The notes under the pieces were generated by a model, which saw nothing but the letters and a program-made list of their open reading frames with translations, searched no databases and was not told the DNA's origin. Of a stretch of 64,000 nt of DNA, positions 54,706 to 62,981 are shown in pieces; position 1 is the stretch's first letter, and each line of letters starts with the position of its first letter. A program made the position numbers and the translations under genes. Origin of the DNA: Anaerosporobacter mobilis DSM 15930 (GTDB lineage Bacteria > Bacillota > Clostridia > Lachnospirales > Lachnospiraceae); the NCBI RefSeq assembly GCF_900142955.1, contig NZ_FRCP01000019.1:62001-126000 (forward strand), in the 5' to 3' direction.

Positions 54706-55692
54706 TTATTCTTGTTTACAAGATTTCTCTCCAATAGAAACTAAATAAACCCCACCAGCCATAATTAGCAATGCTATTACGAAGACGATACTTGGAAGCT
54801 GATGATATAACAAAAGTGACAAGATTCCTCCAATAAAAGGAGAAACCGCATAATACGCACTCGTTCTTGCGGCTCCAAGATGTCTTTGTGCATGCACATA
54901 AAAGAAGATACTAAGTCCATATGCTACAAAGCCTAATACCATTACACATAATATATCAGCAATTCTAGGAATCGTATTTCCAATGGCAAATGCTATCAAA
55001 AGTGAACCAAATCCCGAACCAAATCCTTTAATAATTACAATCTGTAATGGATCTTTTTCCGATAGTACTCTCGTACAATTATTCTCAAGTCCCCAACAGA
55101 TACAAGCGAATAGAACAAATATCGAACCAAAGGTAAAATATAAACTTCCTTCTCCTTGTATTGACAATAACATACATGCTAAGGTAATAAAACCAATGCC
55201 ACACCACAGATGCTTTGACAACTTTTCTTTAAATATTACAAACGCAATAACCGATGTTGCTACAATTTCAAAGTTATTCATTAAGGAGGCATTCGCAGCT
55301 GTTGTTCTCGCTAAGCCAATCATTAAAAAAATGGGTGCCATAATATCTAATACCACCATTCCAACTGTATAAGGAAGTTCTTTTTTCGTTATATGTAACT
55401 GCTTAGCCTTATGATTGTTCTTTTCACGAAACAACCATAATATTGACATACCAACTCCCGCCCCCAGATATAACCAAGCTGCCATCATTGTCTCTGTGAC
55501 CTTTGACAATAACATCTTAGAAAACGGAGCATTCAAAGCATACAATACTGCAGCTACTATGGCGGCTGCTATTGCTTTTTTTTGATAATTATTGCTTATC
55601 TTATTACTCCTGGTTTTAATCTTTTTCTTAGTATTCATCTGATAAGAATCTTTCTTCTTAATACCTTTCTTCTTACTTCTTTGCTTATTCAT
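54706..55692 (-). CDS. EamA-family (DMT) transporter
   Basis: 328 residues with an unusually long Lys-rich N-terminal tail (about 1-38) and ten membrane segments forming two EamA halves. Such proteins are mostly exporters of amino acids or other metabolites; some handle metals or drugs. Start as given has only a weak ribosome site. A CCCCC-ATA-GGGGG palindrome just upstream resembles operators of CsoR/RcnR-type repressors, suggesting metal- or sulfur-linked control. Confidence 0.87.
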   Translation of the reverse strand: MNKQRSKKKGIKKKDSYQMNTKKKIKTRSNKISNNYQKKAIAAAIVAAVLYALNAPFSKMLLSKVTETMMAAWLYLGAGVGMSILWLFREKNNHKAKQLHITKKELPYTVGMVVLDIMAPIFLMIGLARTTAANASLMNNFEIVATSVIAFVIFKEKLSKHLWCGIGFITLACMLLSIQGEGSLYFTFGSIFVLFACICWGLENNCTRVLSEKDPLQIVIIKGFGSGFGSLLIAFAIGNTIPRIADILCVMVLGFVAYGLSIFFYVHAQRHLGAARTSAYYAVSPFIGGILSLLLYHQLPSIVFVIALLIMAGGVYLVSIGEKSCKQE

Positions 55693-55723
55693 ATTACATC
55701 TGTCTTCTTTCTTATCAATTTCA

Positions 55724-55743
55724 TATCCCCCATAGGGGGTTAT
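55724..55743 (-). promoter_or_regulatory. CsoR/RcnR-like operator candidate
   Basis: CCCCCATAGGGGG (55727-55739) is a perfect 5-3-5 palindrome with AT flanks, 35-47 bp upstream of the EamA ATG and beside a minus-strand TATAAC -10 candidate. G/C tracts flanking an AT centre are typical of CsoR, RcnR and FrmR family operators. Confidence 0.5.
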
Positions 55744-55772
55744 TTGTTATAAGTAGTATATCGAATTCTATA

Positions 55773-55811
55773 AAAAAAAGCAATGAGATTAGTAAATCCC
55801 ATCGCTTTTTC
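55773..55811 (-). terminator. Terminator after the aldehyde dehydrogenase gene
   Basis: AGCAATGAGATT pairs with AATCCCATCGCT (one mismatch, G-U pairs) with T8 on the minus strand. Confidence 0.85.
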
Positions 55812-55827
55812 TTACTTACTATGCAAA

Positions 55828-57198
55828 CTACTTCATAATTTTCTTTAACCATTTTAAATGATTTTGATAAGGAGGATAACGTAGCGGTATATCAATTAAA
55901 TTACTCTTCCTTAAAACACTCTTTCTATGCGAGAAAGCTTCAATACTGGCGGCACCATGATACTCTCCCATACCACTTTCGCCAACACCACCAAATCCCA
56001 TATAGGAAGTGGCAAGATGAATAATGGTATCGTTAATACAACCTCCTCCATAGGATATTTCCTTTATAATTCTTTGCTCCATCTTCTTAGATTTTGTAAA
56101 CAAATAAAGTGCTAATGGTTTTGGTCTATTATTTATTAACGATATGAATTCTTCTGGATTTTCATATTCAATAATCGGTAAAATTGGGCCAAAGATTTCT
56201 TCCTTCATAACCTCATCTTCCCAAGTTACATGATCCATTATGGTAAGAGAAATCTGGTTCGTCTGTTCATTAAAGTCACCACCATAGATAATCTCTCCTG
56301 TCTGTATAAGGTTTTTAAGACGCACAAAATGTTTACGCGTTATAATTTTAGGAAAATCATGATTTTCTTCTTGCTTATTACTGTAAAACTTCTCAGTGTT
56401 CTTGATAATTTCCTTAATTAATTTTTCTTTAACGCTTTTATGCACCACTAGGTAATCAGGGGCCACACAAGTTTGACCTGCATTTAAACATTTACCCCAA
56501 GCTATTCGCATACCTGCAAGCTTTATATCTGCAGTTTCATCAACGATACAAGGGCTCTTACCTCCAAGCTCTAAAATTACCGGAGTCAAATGCTTTGCTG
56601 CTTTTTCCATAACAATTTTCCCTACACCTACGCTTCCTGTAAAGAAAATCAAATCAAATTTTTGATCAAGTAGTGATTGATTTACTTCCCTACCACCTTC
56701 TACTACTGCTACGAAAGCTTTACTGAACGTCTTACTTATAAGCTTTTTGATCACTGCTGACGTTGCTGGTGAATAATTAGAGGGCTTAATAATTGAACAA
56801 TTTCCACATGCGATTGCACCAATCAAAGGGGCAATCGCTAATTGGAATGGATAATTCCATGGAGCTATAATTAATACAAGGCCATAAGGCTCCTTATATA
56901 TCTTGCTAACCGAAGGGAATTGCGTTATTGGTGTTCTCACCGTTTTCACTTTTAATAGGCGTTCCATGTGTTTCATCATAAAATTGATTTCTTCTAGCAC
57001 AATTCCAATTTCTGTAGCATACGCCTCAAACGAAGATTTATTCAAATCCTTTTTCAAAGCTTCTAAAATTTCCCCTTCTATTTCCTTAATTGCCATTTTC
57101 AGCTCACCTAGACGTGCTTTTCTAAAGGCAAGGCTTTTTGTAGCCCCAGTTTTAAAGTACTTCCTCTGTTTTTCTAGCAACGTCACCGCATCCATCAT
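55828..57198 (-). CDS. Aldehyde dehydrogenase, ALDH3-like
   Basis: 456 residues, the short ALDH class that includes ALDH3 and YwdH. Cofactor region PWNYPFQLAIAPLIGAIACGN and TGSVGVGKIV, catalytic Glu in VILELGGKSP (about 212) and catalytic Cys in NAGQTCVAPDY (about 246) are all present. It oxidises an aldehyde to acid with NAD(P). Position downstream of patA on the same strand makes 4-aminobutanal, the PatA product, a plausible substrate, but ALDH3 enzymes often prefer aliphatic or aromatic aldehydes. GGAGG lies 9 nt before the ATG. Confidence 0.92.
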   Translation of the reverse strand: MMDAVTLLEKQRKYFKTGATKSLAFRKARLGELKMAIKEIEGEILEALKKDLNKSSFEAYATEIGIVLEEINFMMKHMERLLKVKTVRTPITQFPSVSKIYKEPYGLVLIIAPWNYPFQLAIAPLIGAIACGNCSIIKPSNYSPATSAVIKKLISKTFSKAFVAVVEGGREVNQSLLDQKFDLIFFTGSVGVGKIVMEKAAKHLTPVILELGGKSPCIVDETADIKLAGMRIAWGKCLNAGQTCVAPDYLVVHKSVKEKLIKEIIKNTEKFYSNKQEENHDFPKIITRKHFVRLKNLIQTGEIIYGGDFNEQTNQISLTIMDHVTWEDEVMKEEIFGPILPIIEYENPEEFISLINNRPKPLALYLFTKSKKMEQRIIKEISYGGGCINDTIIHLATSYMGFGGVGESGMGEYHGAASIEAFSHRKSVLRKSNLIDIPLRYPPYQNHLKWLKKIMK

Positions 57199-57384
57199 AC
57201 TTATCTTCCTCCATATTCATATAATATAAATATAAATCTATTTAGCCATTTTTTTAATCTATGTCACTATTCATTCTCTTATTATGTTGAATAAAATATT
57301 CAGATCTATTTCCTATTATACAACATTTCGTATAAAAAATGGTAGTGCATAAAAAAACAAGCCTTTGCTCTATATAAAGTGATA

Positions 57385-57441
57385 ACTCCCTTCTAGGTAG
57401 ACAAGTGAAATAATAAAAACACTTGCTACTTAGAAAGGAGT
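57385..57441 (-). other. Long stem-loop downstream of patA
   Basis: ACTCCCTTCTAGGTAGACAA (57385-57404, continuing to GTG) pairs with CACTTGCTACTTAGAAAGGA (57420-57439, continuing GT), about 20 bp with two bulges. It follows the patA stop by 10 bp. No T-run directly follows, so it may be a processing or stability element, or a weak terminator. Confidence 0.5.
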
Positions 57442-57450
57442 AATTAAATC

Positions 57451-58806
57451 TTATAGTTCAAACTCTTTTTGTGTTTCGCTTAAAGCCTCATCCATTCTAC
57501 TAATTACCTGATCCATATCTTCATACGAGATTACTGCTGCTGGTTCAAAACGAACACATTTTGCATTAACAAGTGTACCAGCCGTCATTACGCCTCTTGC
57601 AAACATACCTTTCGCAACACTATATCCAACTTCACAAGCAACAAACTCTACTGCTAACATTAAGCCAATGCCTCTGACATCTTCAATAACAGTTGGGTAT
57701 TTTTCATGTAATTTAACCAAACCAGCTTTTAAGTACTCTCCTTTTTCCTTACATTGACCTGGAACATCATTCTCAAGCATGTATTTGATCGTTGCTAATG
57801 CTGCAGAACAAGCGAGAGGATTACCTCCGAAGGTAGGTGACCCTAATAACCATGGATTCTCGATAAGTTCTTTCGTCCACATATTTGGTCTACAGATGAT
57901 ACCTGTAATCGGCATAATACCACCACCAAATGCTTTGCCAAATGTCAGAATATCTGGAACAACACCTTCAGTTTCACATCTAAACATCGCTCCTGTTCTT
58001 CCCATACCTGTTTGGATTTCATCGAAGATTAATGCTACACCGTATTCATTACATATTGCTCTTACTTCCTTAAGATACCCTTCTGGTGGAATGATGATGC
58101 CACCTTCCCCTTGGATCGGCTCTAAGATTACACCTGCAACTTCTTCTCCAACCGCTTTTAAGTTCTTAATAGCTTTGCGCATATCTTCACTATTTCCATA
58201 TTCAACATGTTGTACTTGTTGTACCATTGGTAGATATGGTGTACGATATGTACTCTTTCCACCCATTGAGATAGCACCCATTGATTTACCATGGAAGGCA
58301 CCAACTGTCGAGATGAACCAACTACCACCTGTGGCAATTCTTGCTAATTTAAGTGCCATCTCGACTGCCTCTGCACCACCATTGGTAAAGAAACATTTCT
58401 CTAAATCACCTGGTGTAATTCCTGCAACAGCCTTTGCAAGGTAGCCACGGAGTGGATCTAATAATTCCTGAGAATGCAATGCTTGGTGGTCTAGTTGTGC
58501 TTTTATTGTATCTATAATTTCTTCATTTCTGTGTCCACAAGTATAGATACCAAATCCTCCTAAGCAATCAATAAATTCTTCTCCATAGATACCACTACAA
58601 TAAGCACCATAATCTTTCCATTCAATTACCGCTGCATTCGTCGAAACGGATTTACGGTATTTTAGCCAACCTGGACTGACATATTTGTCAAAGTAAGCTA
58701 CCGTATTCTTTGTCACTTTCTCTTTTTGCACATCCGTTAAATCATCACTATGAATAAACTCAAGTACCTCTTTCAATTCTTCCAATACTACATCTTTATT
58801 AATCAT
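57451..58806 (-). CDS. patA: Putrescine aminotransferase
   Basis: 451-residue class III PLP aminotransferase. Strong likeness to E. coli PatA is visible along the chain: VSPGWLKYRKSV, FIDCLGGFGIYTCGHRN, ALHSQELLDPLRGYLAKAVAGITPG, GAFHGKSMGAISM, VILEPIQGEGG, FDEIQTGMGRTGAMFRCE and SPTFGGNPLACSAALATI. The PLP lysine is in ILTFGKAFGGG. It moves the amino group of putrescine to 2-oxoglutarate, giving 4-aminobutanal. GGAGG is 7 nt before the ATG. A pair of operator-like repeats lies upstream, after the LuxR gene. Confidence 0.93.
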   Translation of the reverse strand: MINKDVVLEELKEVLEFIHSDDLTDVQKEKVTKNTVAYFDKYVSPGWLKYRKSVSTNAAVIEWKDYGAYCSGIYGEEFIDCLGGFGIYTCGHRNEEIIDTIKAQLDHQALHSQELLDPLRGYLAKAVAGITPGDLEKCFFTNGGAEAVEMALKLARIATGGSWFISTVGAFHGKSMGAISMGGKSTYRTPYLPMVQQVQHVEYGNSEDMRKAIKNLKAVGEEVAGVILEPIQGEGGIIIPPEGYLKEVRAICNEYGVALIFDEIQTGMGRTGAMFRCETEGVVPDILTFGKAFGGGIMPITGIICRPNMWTKELIENPWLLGSPTFGGNPLACSAALATIKYMLENDVPGQCKEKGEYLKAGLVKLHEKYPTVIEDVRGIGLMLAVEFVACEVGYSVAKGMFARGVMTAGTLVNAKCVRFEPAAVISYEDMDQVISRMDEALSETQKEFEL

Positions 58807-58900
58807 ATTAAATCCTCCAATCTTTTGGTCCTAAAGTTACTAGTTAATTATTCTAACCTGTTGTAAGTTAACATTCCATTCACTTGAATAACCATTTCAC

Positions 58901-58935
58901 TACTTCTTTTTAAGTACTATACTTCTTTTTAAGTA
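58901..58935 (-). promoter_or_regulatory. Tandem 16-bp operator candidates upstream of patA
   Basis: TACTTCTTTTTAAGTA occurs twice, at 58901-58916 and 58920-58935, a 19-bp period. Each copy is a TACTT-N6-AAGTA dyad. They lie 95-130 bp upstream of patA, right after the LuxR-type regulator gene, which is the obvious candidate to bind. Confidence 0.6.
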
Positions 58936-58980
58936 GTTTATGAATTATTTCTCCCTAGGATTTTATTACATACCATGCTC

Positions 58981-59733
58981 TTAGCGTTCCTCTTTCACTT
59001 TCTTAAACAACTGCATTCTACTACTAACCTCCATCTTCTGATATAGATTTAGGATATGTTTCTTAAGCGTATTATTGGTAATAAATAATTGTTTGCAGAT
59101 TACATCATTATCTTCACTTTGTAATAGATGCTCTAATATTGTTTCTTCTCTACGTGTCAAACCATATCGTCTTGTACATTCTGCAACTCCAATCTTCTCT
59201 TCCCCATGAGATTCCTCAATCCAATTCTTATGTAGTCGATACTCTAAATGATCTTTCAACATCTCTAAGATAAAAGTATCTTCATATTGAAAATTAGGTT
59301 TTCCCTTGTCACGGTAGAAGGCTAATACTCCAAGAAACTTCTGACGATATCCTAGTATAAGGTTTAATCCGTGATGCCACCCAGCAGGCTCAAAATACTT
59401 CTTATAAAATTCCGTATTAACACGTTGATCATCAGGAATCATATCCGATTCACGATAAATCATATTCTTTCCACTTAAAAGTAATCCTTTTGCATAGTCG
59501 AGCGCATATAAATTGTCCATATAGATATCTTCTATATTCGGACTTTCATTGTGAAACACTGGCTCCACAAGTTTATTCAAGCCATCTGGGCTTGATAACC
59601 AAAAGTCGGCACTATCATAATCCATTAGAATGTGTAATTGCTCCATGAGTAACTCACGCATTCTCGTTAAATCCTCCAAACTATGTATCTGATATATTAT
59701 ATGATTTAATACAATCCAATCATTATTGCCCAT
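58981..59733 (-). CDS. LuxR-type HTH transcriptional regulator
   Basis: 250 residues. The N-terminal ~175 residues form a GAF/autoinducer-domain-like sensor (MDYDSADFWLSSPDG..., WHHGLNLILGYRQKFLGVLAFYRDKG). The C-terminal HTH (about 188-245) reads LTRREETILEHLLQSEDNDVICKQLFITNNTLKKHILNLYQKMEV, a LuxR/GerE type. Located between the P-II gene and patA on the same strand, it likely regulates polyamine use. The ligand is unknown. Confidence 0.88.
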   Translation of the reverse strand: MGNNDWIVLNHIIYQIHSLEDLTRMRELLMEQLHILMDYDSADFWLSSPDGLNKLVEPVFHNESPNIEDIYMDNLYALDYAKGLLLSGKNMIYRESDMIPDDQRVNTEFYKKYFEPAGWHHGLNLILGYRQKFLGVLAFYRDKGKPNFQYEDTFILEMLKDHLEYRLHKNWIEESHGEEKIGVAECTRRYGLTRREETILEHLLQSEDNDVICKQLFITNNTLKKHILNLYQKMEVSSRMQLFKKVKEER

Positions 59734-59793
59734 GATCTAGTCACATCCCTTATTTAATCTTATGGAGTAGCATGTCTTTGCTCATCTTTATGA

Positions 59794-60147
59794 CTAAAGT
59801 GCTTTATTTCCTCTTTCACCAGTACGTATACGTACAACATCTTCAATATTACGGACAAAGATTTTACCATCACCGACATGATCCGTACCCACTTTCTCTC
59901 TTATATCAATGATAATATCTTCTACTTTTTCATCTTGTACAACCACTTCTACTCGAATCTTAGGTAACAGATTTATGTTTGTTTTGAATCCTTTTATTTG
60001 GTTTACTGCATCTTCTGAAATTATACCTTTTTGTGTACCACAACCCATAACACTTGAGATTGTCATACCACCGCAACCTTTGGATTCCATAATCGATTTT
60101 ACCATTTCTAATTTTTCTGGTTTAATAATGATTGCTAATTCTTTCAT
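59794..60147 (-). CDS. P-II family protein with extended T-loop, in the pot operon
   Basis: 117 residues from the ATG at 60147 (MKELAIIIKPEK), with AAGGAGGAG upstream; the longer frame to 60192 lacks one. The T-loop between GTQKG and LLPK is five residues longer than in the GlnK at 14821-15180 and has no uridylylation tyrosine. The B-loop reads T88-D-H-V-G-D-G-K, with Asp where Gly is usual. C-loop RIRTGERG is canonical. It follows potD by 82 bp. PotN-type P-II proteins tied to potABCD are known in Firmicutes; this may be a related case. Confidence 0.88.
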   Translation of the reverse strand: MKELAIIIKPEKLEMVKSIMESKGCGGMTISSVMGCGTQKGIISEDAVNQIKGFKTNINLLPKIRVEVVVQDEKVEDIIIDIREKVGTDHVGDGKIFVRNIEDVVRIRTGERGNKAL

Positions 60148-60229
60148 TCCTTTCTCCTCCTTGATTCCTGTGAATTTATCCTTAAAACTCATTTATAAGA
60201 TTCACACATTAATTCTTTATTAGTTGTTG

Positions 60230-61285
60230 TTACTTCTTAAGTTCCGTCCAGATTTGATCATAAATTGCTAAGGAATCTGTATCAATATTATCAACGAACT
60301 CACCCTTAGCGATGGCATCACTTGGTGGATTCTTAGCAGGATTATTAATAAAGTCATCACCAAGTAAAGCAACACCCGCTTTATTAGGATTTAAGTACGG
60401 GAATTCTTCACCTACCATCTTTGCAGATTCTGCATCCATCATAAAATTAATAAATTCCATTGCTGCATCGTAATTCTTACAACCTTTTGGTATTACCCAG
60501 TTATCTAGGAATAGATAAGGTCCCTCTTTTGGATAGACTACTTGAATTGCCTCATTCTCTTCCATGGCAAGTGCTACTTCCGCACTCCAACAATACGCCA
60601 AGGTACAATCTCCAGCAATTAACGCACTCTTTGGTGAATCACTATCGTATAACTTAATGTTATTCTTAAGAGATAAGGTCTTCTCTTTGACTTTTTCAAG
60701 AATTGCAGGATCGGTTTCGTTCATTCCATACCCAATACTCTTTGCTGCCATACCAATAACTGCACGAAAATCATCTAATACAACTAATTGATTCGCATAT
60801 TCTGGTTTGAATAAGTCTGCATACGAAGTAATCGTATCTTTGATTATATCTGTATTAACTGCAATAGCACCTGCACCACCAAGATACGGTATGGAATATT
60901 CATTACCTGGATCATATGATGGATTCATGTACGCGTCGTCCATATTCCCTATATTCGTTAGCTTATCTTTATCAAGTTTTTCACACATATCTTGTGCTAT
61001 CATTAGTGCAACCATATAATCACTTGGTTGAACGATATCATATGCACCTTCAGATTCCGATTTTACCTTCGCTAACATATCTTCATTCGATGAATAGGTT
61101 GATAGATTAACCTTAATTCCCGTTTTCTTCTCGAAGTCCTCAACTACGCTCTCTGGAACATATTCTGTCCATACATACACATTTAAAGTAGTGCCGCTTT
61201 CAGTTTTTGAACTACCTCCACATCCTGCTAATATCGTACTAAGTGCTAATACAAGAATGAATAAACAACTCGTTATTTTTTTCAT
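60230..61285 (-). CDS. potD: Spermidine/putrescine-binding lipoprotein
   Basis: 351 residues from the ATG at 61285 (MKKITSCLF). A lipoprotein signal ends at LAGCGG (Cys about 21). The mature part matches PotD/PotF: TLNVYVWTEYVPESVVEDFEKKTGIKVN, YDIVQPSDYMVALM, NPSYDPGNEYSIPYLGGAGAIAVN and AYCWSAEVALAMEEN. It delivers polyamine to the PotBC channel at the outer membrane face of the cytoplasmic membrane. Four bases after potC. Confidence 0.95.
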   Translation of the reverse strand: MKKITSCLFILVLALSTILAGCGGSSKTESGTTLNVYVWTEYVPESVVEDFEKKTGIKVNLSTYSSNEDMLAKVKSESEGAYDIVQPSDYMVALMIAQDMCEKLDKDKLTNIGNMDDAYMNPSYDPGNEYSIPYLGGAGAIAVNTDIIKDTITSYADLFKPEYANQLVVLDDFRAVIGMAAKSIGYGMNETDPAILEKVKEKTLSLKNNIKLYDSDSPKSALIAGDCTLAYCWSAEVALAMEENEAIQVVYPKEGPYLFLDNWVIPKGCKNYDAAMEFINFMMDAESAKMVGEEFPYLNPNKAGVALLGDDFINNPAKNPPSDAIAKGEFVDNIDTDSLAIYDQIWTELKK

Positions 61286-61289
61286 AAAA

Positions 61290-62093
61290 CTACCCTCTTT
61301 CCTTATTATTCTTTCTAAAGATTCCACTCTGTGTTAAAACAACTAAAAGTGTTGTGCCTATTAAAATCAAGGTTGAGAATGCATTCACATCAGGAGCAAC
61401 ACCGCTCTTAATACTATCCATTACTTTCAATGGAAAAGTCTTTACCTGACCATTGGTAAAGTAACTTATAATTACATCATCTATAGATAGTGTGAAGGCC
61501 ATCAGAGCTCCTCCTCCGATTCCGGGCGCAAGTACAGGTAACGTAATATGCAAAAATGTATGGATTCGATTGGCACCTAGATCCATAGAAGCTTCTTCAA
61601 TGGAATTATCATAACCTGACAACCTTGCTCGAACATTGAATACAACAAACGGAATACTAAATGTTGCATGCGCTAAAACCAATGTTAATAAACCTCTTGG
61701 TATTCCTGCTTTAGAAAAGATTGTTAGCAAACTAATACCTAGAACAATTTCCGGTATTACCACTGGAATGTATAGTAAACCATCAATGAGTGCTTTCCCT
61801 TTGAATTTGTATTTGTACATACCAACTGCTGCGATAGAGCCAATAATAACTGCTAGAATTGTACTTAGAACAGCAATTGATAAGGTCATTCCAAAAGACG
61901 ATAACAATTCTTCATTCTGAAATAGTTTCATATACCATGATAAGGTAAATCCCTTCCAACTTAGGTATGGCTTCTTCGTTGTTGCATTAAATGAATTCAC
62001 TACGATTACAATAATCGGTAGGAATAAGAACAAGTAGATGCAACAACAGAATACCATCTTGAGTATTCTTTGTACTTTGTGTTTTCTTCTCAT
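61290..62093 (-). CDS. potC: Polyamine ABC transporter permease PotC
   Basis: 267 residues with six membrane segments and the permease EAA loop IEEASMDLGANRIHTFLHITLPVLAPGI (about 167-195) that docks on the ATPase. PotC landmarks VNSFNATTKKPYLSWKGFTLSWY and LSIDDVIISYFTNG are present. It lies 3 nt after potB and 4 nt before potD; all form one operon. Confidence 0.95.
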   Translation of the reverse strand: MRRKHKVQRILKMVFCCCIYLFLFLPIIVIVVNSFNATTKKPYLSWKGFTLSWYMKLFQNEELLSSFGMTLSIAVLSTILAVIIGSIAAVGMYKYKFKGKALIDGLLYIPVVIPEIVLGISLLTIFSKAGIPRGLLTLVLAHATFSIPFVVFNVRARLSGYDNSIEEASMDLGANRIHTFLHITLPVLAPGIGGGALMAFTLSIDDVIISYFTNGQVKTFPLKVMDSIKSGVAPDVNAFSTLILIGTTLLVVLTQSGIFRKNNKERG

Positions 62094-62096
62094 CTC

Positions 62097-62969
62097 TTAC
62101 ACCCCCAGACTTTCCATATCGCCACCTAGTTTTTGATAGATTCGAACAAGGAGTAAGGTCATGAGAATTAAAATAATTGATAGCGCTGCACCAAGTGGCC
62201 AGTTGTTTCCACTTTGGAATTGACGTTCAATTAGATTGCCAATCACGTCACTGTTTCCACCACCTAATATATCAGAAACGAAGAAGAATCCTAAACAAGG
62301 TATGAACACCATGATGGATCCAGCAAAAACACCTGAGATAGTAAGTGGCAAGATAACATGAGAGAACGTATAGATTCCTCTTGCACCTAAATCATTAGAC
62401 GCTTCTATTAGATTCTGGTCTAACTTCTCGATAGCGGTATAAAGCGGTATTACCATGAATGGGAATAAGCAATAAACCATACCCAGTAAAATCGTTCCTC
62501 TATTGTACAGAAACTCAACCGGAGTATTAATCAGATTCAACTTCATCAGTATCGTATTCAGCCAGCCATTCGTTCCAAGGAATGATCTCCAACCATAGAT
62601 ACGAATTAATGAATTCGTCCAAAATGGTACGATCACCAACATATAAAGAATTGCTTTTCGTTTACTTACGGCTCTAGCAATAAAGTAAGCAAATGGATAA
62701 CCCAGTAGGATACAGATTACTGTTGTAAAGAATGCTATAAATAAGGATTGTGCATAAATCTGAAGATAATTCGTATCGAATAACCTTTTATAATTATCAA
62801 GAGTAAAATGGTACGATACATTATAGAATTCATCGATAGAGCAAAAACTCATTACTAGTACATATACTAATGGAATTGCTACTAGGAAGAGTAACCATAA
62901 TGTAATTGGTCCTACCGTAGTTATGGCTGGGATTGTATTCGCCCGAAGCGAATGTTTACTTTTTGTCAT
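62097..62969 (-). CDS. potB: Polyamine ABC transporter permease PotB
   Basis: 290 residues from the ATG at 62969, since the AGGAGGAG site touches the ATG at 62975. Six membrane segments, EAA loop LIEASNDLGARGIYTFSHVILPLTISGV, and PotB features such as PFWTNSLIRIYGWRSFLGTNG and PCLGFFFVSDILGGGNSDVIGN. Pairs with PotC as the channel. Confidence 0.95.
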   Translation of the reverse strand: MTKSKHSLRANTIPAITTVGPITLWLLFLVAIPLVYVLVMSFCSIDEFYNVSYHFTLDNYKRLFDTNYLQIYAQSLFIAFFTTVICILLGYPFAYFIARAVSKRKAILYMLVIVPFWTNSLIRIYGWRSFLGTNGWLNTILMKLNLINTPVEFLYNRGTILLGMVYCLFPFMVIPLYTAIEKLDQNLIEASNDLGARGIYTFSHVILPLTISGVFAGSIMVFIPCLGFFFVSDILGGGNSDVIGNLIERQFQSGNNWPLGAALSIILILMTLLLVRIYQKLGGDMESLGV

Positions 62970-62981
62970 GGTCATCTCCTC

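Noticed and set aside
54983..55372. 129-codon plus-strand frame
   Set aside because: Antisense of the EamA transporter gene; no ribosome site and no family resemblance.
57779..58444. 221-codon open frame on the plus strand
   Set aside because: Lies entirely opposite patA, has no ribosome site, and the translation is Pro/Ile-rich antisense of conserved aminotransferase motifs.
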